Shown here: piece after piece, positions 51,442-59,770 of the stretch
Numbering within the stretch: position 1 is the stretch's first letter
How the letters are laid out: each line of letters opens with the position of its first letter
Assembly (NCBI GenBank): GCA_015234425.1
Contig: JADGNE010000023.1
Span: forward strand, 124,001-188,000
DNA: 64,000 nucleotides
From: Devosia sp.
GTDB lineage: Bacteria; Pseudomonadota; Alphaproteobacteria; Rhizobiales; Devosiaceae
Direction of reading: 5' to 3'
The notes under the pieces: generated by a model
Told to the model about the DNA's origin: nothing
Seen by the model: only the letters and a program-made list of their open reading frames with translations
Databases searched by the model: none
Made by a program: the position numbers and the translations under genes

Positions 51442-52784
51442 TGACCGCTTTGAGCGCCGCCGAAAAGGCACGACTGCAGGCCAAATTCCCAAGTGTCTTC
51501 CACCAGGGCGTGTTCAAGCGCTTTGGGCTGGTGATGGGGCTGGGCGCTGCAGTGATTTACCTCGTCCTCTGCTGGTTCTTCTTCAATGTCGGCCCGGCAC
51601 TGCAGAACGGCAAATGGGATCGCGCCGCGATCTATCTGCAGGATTGGTTCAGCTGGCGTGCGCAGCCGCGCCTGCGCTTTGGCGATGATGGCAGCGTGAC
51701 CCCGCAATGGTCGAGCCGCGGGCAATATGCCCAAGGCGCCGAGATCGACTGGCTGACGCCCAATGCCGACGGGTCGATGCGCGTCAGTTTTGACGGGGAG
51801 ACGGATCGGCTGCATGTGACGACGACGCAGGTGGACGTCTATTATGACGGGACGCTCTATCCGGTCGTGATCACGGCGGATGGCGCCTTTGCGCCCGAAA
51901 ATGCGCCTGCCGCGATCCAGCAGGATCGGCAGAAGGTGATCGTCGATTATGGTTTTGCCGGGCAGGCGGAAATCCGCGGCAATCAGGTCTATGTGCAGCG
52001 GCGGTTCTTCGGCTGGGCCAATTTCCTCTACGATCCGCGCTCGGTGCTGTGGGGCAATGATCTCGTCTCGACCATCGGGCTGATCTTCTCCGGCGATCGG
52101 GTCGATCCCGATCGGTCCAATGCGGCACTGGTCCTGGATGAATGGCTCAATAATGAAGTCTGGCAGCATGGCGATATTCTCACCAAGCTGATGCAGACCC
52201 TGGTGATGGCCTTTGTCGGTACCCTCTTGGCCACTGCCGTCGCGTTCCCGCTGGCCTTCTTTGCGGCCCGGACGATCACCCCGAACCGGGCGACCAACTG
52301 GCTGATGAAGCGGTTTTTCGACTTCGTTCGGTCGGTCGACATGCTGATCTGGGCGCTGTTCTTCACCCGTGGTTTCGGCCCGGGCCCCATCCCCGGCATC
52401 GCCGCTATCTTCTTCACCGACACCGGTGCGCTCGGAAAAGTCTATGCCGAGGCGCTGGAGAACGTCGACGACAAGCAGCGCGAGGGCATGAAGTCAGTGG
52501 GCGCCAGCCCGATGGCGGTCAATCGTTTCGGCGTGGTGCCGCAGGTGCTGCCTGTGTTCGTCTCGCAGTCGCTCTACTTCTGGGAGAGCAACACCCGCTC
52601 GGCGACCGTGATCGGGGCCGTCGGGGCCGGTGGTATCGGGTTGAAACTGCTGGAGTCGATGGGCACCAATTCGGACTGGGACAAGGTGGCCTATATGGTG
52701 CTGCTGATCCTGCTGGTGGTGTTCCTCTTCGACAACCTCTCCAACGCCATCCGCTCGCGCCTCATAGGGCCGAATGCCCATTAG
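51441..52784 (+). CDS. phnE: PhnE, phosphonate ABC transporter permease 2, with large periplasmic insert
   Basis: The 447-residue protein is much longer than E. coli PhnE (~260). Helix 1 lies at residues ~28-50. A hydrophilic insert of about 180 residues, with a strand-rich middle part, precedes the MetI core, whose EAA-like loop reads REGMKSVGASPMAVNRFGVV. The insert must face the periplasm and could contact PhnD. Long PhnE2/PhoT-type partners occur in rhizobia, so it is not a fusion artefact. The ATG at 51441 overlaps the phnE1 stop. Confidence 0.88.
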   Translation: MTALSAAEKARLQAKFPSVFHQGVFKRFGLVMGLGAAVIYLVLCWFFFNVGPALQNGKWDRAAIYLQDWFSWRAQPRLRFGDDGSVTPQWSSRGQYAQGAEIDWLTPNADGSMRVSFDGETDRLHVTTTQVDVYYDGTLYPVVITADGAFAPENAPAAIQQDRQKVIVDYGFAGQAEIRGNQVYVQRRFFGWANFLYDPRSVLWGNDLVSTIGLIFSGDRVDPDRSNAALVLDEWLNNEVWQHGDILTKLMQTLVMAFVGTLLATAVAFPLAFFAARTITPNRATNWLMKRFFDFVRSVDMLIWALFFTRGFGPGPIPGIAAIFFTDTGALGKVYAEALENVDDKQREGMKSVGASPMAVNRFGVVPQVLPVFVSQSLYFWESNTRSATVIGAVGAGGIGLKLLESMGTNSDWDKVAYMVLLILLVVFLFDNLSNAIRSRLIGPNAH

Positions 52785-52809
52785 GGCGTTGCATTTGTGT
52801 CATGCAAAT

Positions 52810-52836
52810 TTGGCGAAGCTGTCATGGCTTCGCCAA
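52810..52836. terminator. Hairpin between the phn and haem clusters
   Basis: A perfect ten-pair stem (TTGGCGAAGC with GCTTCGCCAA, seven-base loop) lies 25 bases after the last phnE stop, without a run of T. The remaining gap to the convergent tonB gene (52837-53045) shows no gene or other clear element. Confidence 0.65.
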
Positions 52837-53045
52837 TGTCTGACATCTCTGCCTCTTATCTCGGGTTCAACAGGTCAACCAGAAATCGGACAGACGATGA
52901 GCACGCTCCTGGGCATTGGTTTGTCGGTGAGTTCCACCGACGGGGAAATTGCCAGCCTCAACGAGGATCCCAGCCCATTCAGTCGCCGCCACTTATTCTA
53001 CCAAGCACAAAGTCTACCAACCACAATTTGCAGCGAGCCAGCTGA

Positions 53046-53969
53046 TTAACCGCCGAACGCCAAGGGTACGTCGAAGGTCCAGCTGTTTCTGCCGGCCCCG
53101 GAAGGTATGGGCGGGAAAGGGGCAGCGCGCTGGACGGTGGTGATGCCGGCCTGATCGACGGCGGAATTCCCAGACGAGCGGGCGATTGAAACATTCGCGA
53201 GTTGTCCGGACGCGTTGACGGTAAATCGGACCACGACTTCTCCCCGGTTTGAGCCAGTCCGGCGCAGGGCCCGACGCAGTTCCGAGATAACCACGCTGGG
53301 ATAGCGAGCGACCTCTGCCTGTCCCCCGCTGCCATTGCCCGATGCCGTCGCCGGGGCGCCTGCCGCGGCCACCGAGTCGGCTTGACTTTGGCCGCCGTTC
53401 CCGGCCTGACCGGGCGCGCGGGTCTTGGGCGGTTGGGCAGCGGGACGCGGTGTGGGTTTGCTCGGGCGCTCAAAGCTAAGGGTCTGGGGAACCGGCGCGA
53501 CCTTGAGGTCATCCACGCTGATGGGCTCGATCGAGGCGGTCTGCAGCGGTTCTACCGTCGACGACATTGCCTCAAGGGCGTCGGTGCTATCGGACGTCAG
53601 TTCAACCCTCTGCGGTGGTTCAAGCGCCTCCATTGGCTCCGCCTGAACGGGCACTTCAGGCGGGGTCGGATCAACGGGCTCGATTTGCTCGATCTGCAAA
53701 GGCTCGATTTGAGCCTCCACAGGATCGATTATTTCTGAGGCAAGAGGTTCAAGGCTTTGAACTGATGAGCCTGCCGAAACAGCCGTGACCGTCGCATCGC
53801 TCTGGAGCACCTGGGTGCTGTTGGTGGCTACCGTTGAGAGTGCGACAATGCTGACGCTGACGGGTGTGGGCGCCGGAGCGTCATCCACATCGCTCCAGTT
53901 GAAGCCGATCAGGAACAGTCCAATCATGCCGGCATGCACCAGGGCGGAACCGGGAAGCGCATAGTGCAT
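53046..53969 (-). CDS. tonB: TonB-family energy transducer
   Basis: The 307-residue protein has an N-terminal anchor (LVHAGMIGLFLIGF, near residues 10-23), a long Pro/Glu/Gln-rich periplasmic spacer and a C-terminal TonB domain (SVVISELRRALRRTG, then VVVRFTVNASGQ, residues ~215-307). It carries energy from ExbBD to the outer-membrane receptor for haem. It starts three bases after the exbD stop in the hmu operon. Confidence 0.88.
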   Translation of the reverse strand: MHYALPGSALVHAGMIGLFLIGFNWSDVDDAPAPTPVSVSIVALSTVATNSTQVLQSDATVTAVSAGSSVQSLEPLASEIIDPVEAQIEPLQIEQIEPVDPTPPEVPVQAEPMEALEPPQRVELTSDSTDALEAMSSTVEPLQTASIEPISVDDLKVAPVPQTLSFERPSKPTPRPAAQPPKTRAPGQAGNGGQSQADSVAAAGAPATASGNGSGGQAEVARYPSVVISELRRALRRTGSNRGEVVVRFTVNASGQLANVSIARSSGNSAVDQAGITTVQRAAPFPPIPSGAGRNSWTFDVPLAFGG

Positions 53970-53972
53970 CGG

Positions 53973-54419
53973 TCAGTCCGTTTGCCTGCGTTCGGTGATC
54001 AAGCCGATCTGGCCATAGCCTGCCGCTGACAGCTCACCCATCACCTCCATGATCCGGCCATAAGCTACAGTGGAGTCTCCGCGCACATAGAGCCACTCAT
54101 CGGTGCCATCGACAGCCAGGCTTTGCACGGTCGCTACAAGGGTCTGCATGGTCACCTGATCACCATCAATGGAGAGGTCACCAGCATCAGTGACGGTGAC
54201 TGTGATCGGCTTCCTGTCGAGCGGCATTGCGGATGCCGCCGTCCTGGGCAGATCCACTGGGACGCCCATGGTCATCAGCGGGGCGGCCACCATGAAGACA
54301 ATCAGCAGCACGAGCATGACGTCCACCAAGGGGGTGATGTTGATATCGCCGATCGGTGCCGCGGAGGCCCGTCCGCGGCGTCCCTTGCGCCCCTTATTTC
54401 CGTTCAGTGCGATACCCAT
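53973..54419 (-). CDS. exbD: ExbD-family proton-channel subunit
   Basis: The 148-residue protein has a short cytosolic lead, a single membrane helix with the key aspartate in NITPLVDVMLVLLIVFMV (near residues 26-43) and a periplasmic C-terminal domain. With ExbB it forms the proton-driven motor for TonB. Its start overlaps the exbB stop by one base. Confidence 0.9.
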   Translation of the reverse strand: MGIALNGNKGRKGRRGRASAAPIGDINITPLVDVMLVLLIVFMVAAPLMTMGVPVDLPRTAASAMPLDRKPITVTVTDAGDLSIDGDQVTMQTLVATVQSLAVDGTDEWLYVRGDSTVAYGRIMEVMGELSAAGYGQIGLITERRQTD

Positions 54420-55111
54420 CAGTCAGCTCTTGCGGCGTCGAACTGGCGGGACAGCATGGCCGTCATCCGGTCAGCGAAAGCATCGAGGCGGGCGACCAGC
54501 TTGCCGGCGTCAGAAGAGAGTTTGTTGTAGGCTATTACCGCAGGGATGGCGGCGAGCAGACCCAATGCCGTGGCGAGCAGGGCTTCGGCAATGCCGGGTG
54601 CCACCACAGCCAGCGAGGTGTTTTCAGCCGAAGCAATCGCGGTGAAGGCATTCATGATGCCCCACACCGTTCCGAACAGGCCGACAAAGGGACCGGCGCT
54701 ACCGATCGTGGCAAGGAAGCCCAGACGCTTCTCAAGTTCTGCGCTCTGTTCCGTGACGGCCAGATCTAGTGCGATTTCAAGCCGGCTTTGCAGCCCGGCG
54801 GTGTTCGTCGAGGCGGCGACGGCGTGGCTCTTGTCCAGCTCGTCCATAGCCGCGAGGAAGACGGCGGAAAGGCCGGTCGGGGATTTCCCGCCATAGATGC
54901 GACGCAAATCATCAAGGGACGGGTTGTGGGCGAAGGCCCGGTCGAACGCGGCCATTTCCTTGCGGGCCCGAGCATATGTCGCGGCGCGATTGGCGATGAT
55001 CGCCCAGCACCAGACGGAGGCCAGCAACAGCCCGATCATCACGGATTTTACGACCCAGTCCGCCTGCAGGAACAGGGAGAGCATGGAGAAGTCGTGTGCC
55101 TGTGCTGTCAT
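54419..55111 (-). CDS. exbB: ExbB-family proton-channel subunit
   Basis: The 230-residue protein has three membrane helices: near residues 15-38 (WVVKSVMIGLLLASVWCWAI), and two in the C-terminal half around LGFLATIGSAGPFVGLFGTV and EALLATALGLLAAIPAVIAY. It assembles as a pentamer around ExbD. It follows the small orphan gene by five bases in the hmu operon, so its output is matched to haem uptake. Confidence 0.9.
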   Translation of the reverse strand: MTAQAHDFSMLSLFLQADWVVKSVMIGLLLASVWCWAIIANRAATYARARKEMAAFDRAFAHNPSLDDLRRIYGGKSPTGLSAVFLAAMDELDKSHAVAASTNTAGLQSRLEIALDLAVTEQSAELEKRLGFLATIGSAGPFVGLFGTVWGIMNAFTAIASAENTSLAVVAPGIAEALLATALGLLAAIPAVIAYNKLSSDAGKLVARLDAFADRMTAMLSRQFDAARAD

Positions 55112-55116
55112 GGCGA

Positions 55117-55542
55117 TCAGACCCCGAAAGCAACATCGGGCCGGGCCGTTGGCACCAGCGCGGACAGGCAGCTTGCCGGGTCGATGCCCTCACCATCGCA
55201 GGTGCCGATATCGTTGATCAGCACGCGGCTGACATCGGCGCATCGCAGACCCGCCAACTCAAACTGGAGCACCTTGGTCTTGCCTGGCGCCAGGTTCTTG
55301 AAATCCAGAGTGACGATCCGATCGATGGCGCCACTCTGGCCAAACAGAGCCATTTCGACAGCGGCACGATTGAGCTGGCCGCCAAGATCGTTGGTGGCAA
55401 GGAACGTGACCCGGCACCCCGCATCTGCGTCCTGAAAAGCGTTGAGCTCAAGGGCGAGAGCAGGTGGCCGTGGGGCTTCCTGGGCGAAGGCGGCGGCGCT
55501 GAGCCCAAGGCTGAGGAGGAGGGCGAATGGCATATGGGGCAT
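55117..55542 (-). CDS. Small exported protein of unknown function in the haem operon
   Basis: I do not recognise this 141-residue protein. It has a Sec signal (MPHMPFALLLSLGLSAAAFA, cleavage near residue 20) and a periplasmic domain of ~120 residues with four cysteines that could form two disulphides. I chose the ATG at 55542, in TGATG overlap with the hmuV stop; ATG 55533 is an alternative. Lying between hmuV and exbB, it may be a periplasmic helper of haem transport or of the TonB motor. Confidence 0.65.
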   Translation of the reverse strand: MPHMPFALLLSLGLSAAAFAQEAPRPPALALELNAFQDADAGCRVTFLATNDLGGQLNRAAVEMALFGQSGAIDRIVTLDFKNLAPGKTKVLQFELAGLRCADVSRVLINDIGTCDGEGIDPASCLSALVPTARPDVAFGV

Positions 55543-56360
55543 CAGGCAACTCTGGTGTGAAATGGCGTATCGCGCCGAATGGATTGGGGGAGGACGAAAG
55601 GTGCGCCACCGGCAGGCCGTGCGCCCACGCTTAGCGGGCATTCGAATACGTCTTCGACCACTGAATCTGTGATGACGGCTTCCGGCCGCCCGGATGCGGC
55701 CAACTCACCCTTGCGCAGTGCGACAACCTGATCGGCGTACATGGCCGCGAGATTGAGATCGTGCAGAACGGCGATGACGCCGCCACCGCTGTCTGCGAAC
55801 CTGCGGGCCACGTCCATGATCATCAGCTGGTGGCGGATATCGAGGCTTGAGACGGGCTCATCAAGCAGTAGAAAGCGGGGTACGCCGTCGAGCACAGGGA
55901 GCCAGACCTGACAGAGCACCCGCGCCAGCTGCACGCGCTGCTGTTCGCCGCCGGAGAGTTCACCATAGTAGCGACCGCCAAAGCCCGGCAGATCGACTGC
56001 ATCGAGCGCCTGTTCGGGAAGCCGCGACAGCGCCGCGCGCGCAGGGCCCGGCCGCCCAGCGCTGATGCCCATGGCCACCACCTCTCGCACCGTGAACGGA
56101 AACGGAAGTGTGCTGGTCTGCGGAAGAACGGCCCGATGCGTCGCCGCTTCTACCGGAGAGAGAGCCGCCAGATCGCGGCCATTGATGCGAACATTTCCCT
56201 GGTAGGGATGGTCACGGCATACGGCCTTGAGCAGGGTGGATTTCCCCGAGCCATTGGGGCCGATTATGGCGGTCAGCTCACCGGCCACAGCGCTCATGCT
56301 TATACGATTGAGGATGGTGCGGCCGCCGAGCTGCACCGAGAGATCTTGTACTTCGATCAT
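55542..56360 (-). CDS. hmuV: HmuV, haem ABC transporter ATPase
   Basis: The 272-residue ATPase has Walker A IGPNGSGKST near residue 34, signature LSGGEQQRVQLARV, Walker B FLLLDEPVSSLD and VLHDLNLAAMYAD. The FecE/BtuD-like form, with the LSPVEAATHRAVLPQ Q-loop region, is typical of HmuV. It drives haem import through HmuU, encoded three bases upstream. Confidence 0.9.
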   Translation of the reverse strand: MIEVQDLSVQLGGRTILNRISMSAVAGELTAIIGPNGSGKSTLLKAVCRDHPYQGNVRINGRDLAALSPVEAATHRAVLPQTSTLPFPFTVREVVAMGISAGRPGPARAALSRLPEQALDAVDLPGFGGRYYGELSGGEQQRVQLARVLCQVWLPVLDGVPRFLLLDEPVSSLDIRHQLMIMDVARRFADSGGGVIAVLHDLNLAAMYADQVVALRKGELAASGRPEAVITDSVVEDVFECPLSVGARPAGGAPFVLPQSIRRDTPFHTRVA

Positions 56361-56363
56361 GGG

Positions 56364-57461
56364 CTACCACACAAAGGCCGAGCGACGGCGCAGCAAAATC
56401 CAGAGGAAGAAAGGGCCGCCAAAAACTGCCGTGACAATGCCGATCGGAATTTCAGCGGGAGCGACCACCAGACGGCTGATGGCGTCGGCCAGCAGCAGGA
56501 AGGCTCCCCCCAGAAGGGCGGATGCCGGCAGCAGGTAGCGGTGGTCCGGACCAATGATCAGGCGCAGCAGATGGGGCACCACAATGCCGACAAAGCCAAT
56601 GCCGCCGCTGACGGCCACGGACGCGCCGGTTGCGGCAGCGACTGTGATGATGGTGAGGAGTTTGAAACGCTGCACCGGCACACCGAGATGGGCCGCAGTG
56701 GCTTCGCCCAAGGTCATGGCATTGAGGCCCTTGGCAAGAAAGCCCGAAACGGCCAACGCCACGATTATGATCGGACCGGATGCGGCAACCTTGATCCAGT
56801 TCGCCCCGGCAAGAGAGCCCAGTCCCCAGAAGGTAAGGTCGCGCAGCTGGGCGTCGGTAGCCACATAGACCATGACGCCGGTGACCGCCCCCGCCAATGC
56901 GGCGATGGCAATGCCGGCCAGCAACATGGTGGCTATAGCCGTCTGCCCACTGCGGGTGGCGACCGAATATAGGATGAAGGTGGTCACGAGGCCGCCGAAG
57001 AACGAGGCCAGCTGCAGCGAGTAGATGCCAAGGAGCGCGGTGAGCGGTGCCAGGATCGTGGTGCCGAGCACGATGATGCCAACGGCACCGAGGCTGGCGC
57101 CGGCCGACACGCCAACCAGACCAGGATCAGCCAGGGGATTGCGGAACAGACCCTGCATGAGCAGGCCGGAGACAGCAAGCGCAGCCCCGACCAGTGTGCC
57201 CATGATCATGCGCGGGAGCCGAATGTTGTAGATCACGGCGTGATCGCGAATGGCGTCCAGCTCACTTGCCTGGGCCATGCCAAGCCATTCCTTGAGGATG
57301 GTCCAGGCCGACGCTCCGGACGCGCCTGTGGTGAGCGACAGCACCATGGCAAGCAGCAGCACCACACCAAGCACCGCGACAGCGGATCGCCCCAGATGGC
57401 TGCGGTCGCCCGCTTCTGCTGGGCGCGATGTCTCGGAGGCGAATGTCATGACGCTGCTCAT
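56364..57461 (-). CDS. hmuU: HmuU, haem ABC transporter permease (FecCD family)
   Basis: The 365-residue protein has a cytosolic lead of ~30 residues and about ten membrane helices. RLPRMIMGTLVGAALAVSG is the family start and LVGVSAGASLGAVG the conserved loop. It dimerises and receives haem from HmuT. I chose the ATG at 57461, four bases after the hmuT stop; an upstream extension would lie inside hmuT. Confidence 0.9.
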   Translation of the reverse strand: MSSVMTFASETSRPAEAGDRSHLGRSAVAVLGVVLLLAMVLSLTTGASGASAWTILKEWLGMAQASELDAIRDHAVIYNIRLPRMIMGTLVGAALAVSGLLMQGLFRNPLADPGLVGVSAGASLGAVGIIVLGTTILAPLTALLGIYSLQLASFFGGLVTTFILYSVATRSGQTAIATMLLAGIAIAALAGAVTGVMVYVATDAQLRDLTFWGLGSLAGANWIKVAASGPIIIVALAVSGFLAKGLNAMTLGEATAAHLGVPVQRFKLLTIITVAAATGASVAVSGGIGFVGIVVPHLLRLIIGPDHRYLLPASALLGGAFLLLADAISRLVVAPAEIPIGIVTAVFGGPFFLWILLRRRSAFVW

Positions 57462-57465
57462 GGCT

Positions 57466-58344
57466 TCACTGTGCCTGCGCTGTCGTGCCGTAAAGCAGGC
57501 CGGAGACCTCAGCGGCTGCGGCCGACGTGCGCGGACCAAAGTTCAGCAGATACGCCCCATCGAGCCGATAGATGGCCTTGGTTTCTGCGATCGGTGTCAG
57601 GCCAATGGCCGGATGGGCCAGCAGCTCAGCGTCGGAGGCGGCGTGGTCACCCCCGCGATCCATCATCAGGATGGCATCTGGCGCTGCCTGAATGATCGCC
57701 TCTTCGGTGAGGGCTTTGTAACCGGAATATTCGACGATGGCATTTTGCGCGCCGGCCAGCGCAATGATCCCGTCGGCCGCAGTTCCGGTGCCGGAGGCCT
57801 GGATCTTGCCCCCCTCCACGCTGAGCACAAACAGCACGCGCTTTCGCGTTTCGATTGCTGCCGAGGCATCCTTGAGGGCATCGAATTGCGCCTGAATCTC
57901 ATCAGCATAGGCCTGCGCTTTTTCGGCGACATCAAGCGCCTGGCCCACGCTGGTAATCTTCTCGATCACGCCCTCTGCCGAATAGCTTTCCGGGACGGTC
58001 TGAAATTCGACGCCTGCCTGGGACAGGACTTCGAGTGCCTCGGGAGGGCCGCTGCCTTCCAGTACCAAGAGTGCAGTCGGGCTGAGGGAAAGGACACCTT
58101 CAGGTGCGAGCTGACGGGCATAGCCAACATCGGGAAGCGCTGTTGCGGCTTCGGGGTAGGTCGCGGTTTGATCTCGCCCCACAAGCCTTTCGCCCTCGCC
58201 AAGGGCAAAGACAATCTCGGTGAGAGAGCCGCCGATTGAAACCAGGCGGGAGGAATCGGTGAAAGGCTTGAGCTCTGCGGCCGATGCCACTGGTGCCTGT
58301 GCGAGCGACGCACAAAGGATAAACGGCAGAATAAAAGTACGCAT
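57466..58344 (-). CDS. hmuT: HmuT, periplasmic haem-binding protein
   Basis: The 292-residue precursor has a Sec signal (MRTFILPFILCASLAQA, cleavage near ASAAE). The mature part is a PBP-like fold of the TroA/BtuF class starting RLVSIGGSLTEIVFALGEGE, with tyrosine-containing loops (TATYPEA) near the haem pocket. It passes haem to HmuU. The start I chose has GATATC-rather than SD-like upstream sequence, so translation may be coupled to hmuS. Confidence 0.88.
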   Translation of the reverse strand: MRTFILPFILCASLAQAPVASAAELKPFTDSSRLVSIGGSLTEIVFALGEGERLVGRDQTATYPEAATALPDVGYARQLAPEGVLSLSPTALLVLEGSGPPEALEVLSQAGVEFQTVPESYSAEGVIEKITSVGQALDVAEKAQAYADEIQAQFDALKDASAAIETRKRVLFVLSVEGGKIQASGTGTAADGIIALAGAQNAIVEYSGYKALTEEAIIQAAPDAILMMDRGGDHAASDAELLAHPAIGLTPIAETKAIYRLDGAYLLNFGPRTSAAAAEVSGLLYGTTAQAQ

Positions 58345-58351
58345 GATATCC

Positions 58352-59407
58352 TCAAGCCGCATCAGTGCGGAGGAAGGTGGGGAGCTGCTCAACAACGTCA
58401 CGCCAGGGCGCACGCTCGTCGGCGCCCTCCTGGCGCTTTCCGAAGAACTGGATGATCAGGTCTCGATTGGCGTCGTAGACCTCCACAGAAGTGACGTGCC
58501 CGTCTGAGGTGGGTTTGCGGACACCCCAGACGCTCTCGATTTGATCGAGCCGCAGATGCAGGTGGAAGGTTTCGTCCATGACGTTGAGCCACGGGCCCAT
58601 CGGTTTGACATTGACGATCGGGCCAGAGTGGATCTGGACGCAGCCCTGATTGAAGACGAAAGCCATGACGGGCAGGTCGGTGCCTGCGACGGCATCAAAC
58701 ATGGCCTGTACGGCGCTGTGATCCAGACGCCACGCAAAATCCTCGCCCACCATTTCCAGCGCGTCGAGGCGCGGCAGGTTGAGCTTTTTGAGCATGGGGA
58801 AGAATTGGTGTGTGTCCGTCATCGCCGTCCAATGCTCGCGCAGCTCAGCCGGACCGGCTGGATCCCGGGTTGCAACCGGCGCGGTGGGCATTTCGAGGGC
58901 GATGTGGTCGGACTGATCCGGATGGCGGAGGTTTTCGACCAGCAGTGCCCAGGCCTCGAGCTTGGTGGCCGGACGGGAATGGACCTTGAAGATCGCGTTA
59001 CCCTGACCATCGAAGAACTGTAGCGAGCGGCGTACCGCGCCCTCATCTCCGGCCTTCTCGACGGCGAAGCCAAACTTCCACCGGCTGGAGAAAATGCGCA
59101 GGTCGATGTTTTCGCCCAGGGTCATTGAGGCCATCGGGCCGATCACGACCTCTTCGACTATGCCGATCTTTTCGTGAACGGCGGACTCGTTGCGCGTCAG
59201 AACCATGATTTCGCCGCAAGCGACGAGACCGTTGAGCAGCACCTCTACATCTGCATGCAGCCGTTCCACCGACAGACCAGTGTGAGAGGCAACAAGATCG
59301 GCTTCGGAAATGCCATGAATGCGGGCAAAATCCCTCTCGCGCATCTGGGGGTGCAGCGCGCGCAGGCTGCGAATTTCCTCGGGTGTTTTGTTTTCTTTAT
59401 GTGTCAA
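58352..59407 (-). CDS. hmuS: HmuS, haem-degrading/chaperone protein
   Basis: The 351-residue cytosolic protein contains two HemS-like repeats. The N-terminus (TPEEIRSLRALHPQMRERDF) and IMVLTRNESAVHEKIG are typical. HmuS proteins accept haem from the importer and release its iron. The start is a TTG at 59407, supported by family length; the next Met is 21 residues later. It follows hemP by nine bases. Confidence 0.9.
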   Translation of the reverse strand: MTHKENKTPEEIRSLRALHPQMRERDFARIHGISEADLVASHTGLSVERLHADVEVLLNGLVACGEIMVLTRNESAVHEKIGIVEEVVIGPMASMTLGENIDLRIFSSRWKFGFAVEKAGDEGAVRRSLQFFDGQGNAIFKVHSRPATKLEAWALLVENLRHPDQSDHIALEMPTAPVATRDPAGPAELREHWTAMTDTHQFFPMLKKLNLPRLDALEMVGEDFAWRLDHSAVQAMFDAVAGTDLPVMAFVFNQGCVQIHSGPIVNVKPMGPWLNVMDETFHLHLRLDQIESVWGVRKPTSDGHVTSVEVYDANRDLIIQFFGKRQEGADERAPWRDVVEQLPTFLRTDAA

Positions 59408-59416
59408 CGTCTGAGC

Positions 59417-59575
59417 CTATTTGGTGAGGATGAGCTTGTTTTGGCGTGTGACGCGGAGCCGGTACGGGACGCCGTTATGAAGGATGACGATCTCCCGGCT
59501 GCCAGCGAACAGCTCGTCACTTGTCAGCACACGCAATTCCGCCTCCTCGGCGACGACGTTGGTCGGCATAGGCAT
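59417..59575 (-). CDS. hemP: HemP, small haem-uptake protein
   Basis: This 52-codon gene is short enough to be missed by length-filtered ORF calls. The C-terminal half, GSREIVILHNGVPYRLRVTR followed by QNKLILTK, is the HemP signature. HemP/HmuP acts as a small regulator or helper needed for expression of the haem receptor in rhizobia and related bacteria. ATG 59575 is the longest start and ATG 59569 an alternative two codons later. It is the first gene of the hmu operon. Confidence 0.88.
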   Translation of the reverse strand: MPMPTNVVAEEAELRVLTSDELFAGSREIVILHNGVPYRLRVTRQNKLILTK

Positions 59576-59633
59576 CTTCGATCCGCTATTTTTTTGATTG
59601 GCTTACGGCGGATAAGGTCGGCCGTTGGCTACT

Positions 59634-59677
59634 TTGATAAACTTGACTATTATAGCCATATTATCTAAGCAATGCAA
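59634..59677. promoter_or_regulatory. Overlapping divergent promoters of hemP and the haem receptor
   Basis: The AT-rich gap 59576-59770 lies between divergent haem genes. On the - strand a perfect TATAAT (plus 59649-59654) and TTGCAT (plus 59672-59677) are 17 bases apart and face hemP. On the + strand TTGATA (59634-59639) and CATATT (59657-59662), also 17 bases apart, face the receptor. The two core promoters overlap, so one bound iron regulator could shut both. I could not identify a clear Irr, RirA or Fur box. Confidence 0.5.
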
Positions 59678-59770
59678 TAGGTGATCTGGCTTGTCATGTT
59701 TAGGCCGGATCAAACGTGTCAGCCAGCCGTCGCCAGCTCGCCGCAACCACATCATATCTGGAGTTACAAA

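Noticed and set aside
52774..53049. 91-codon ORF between phnE and tonB
   Set aside because: It overlaps phnE and a hairpin, and shows no protein-like features or ribosome site.
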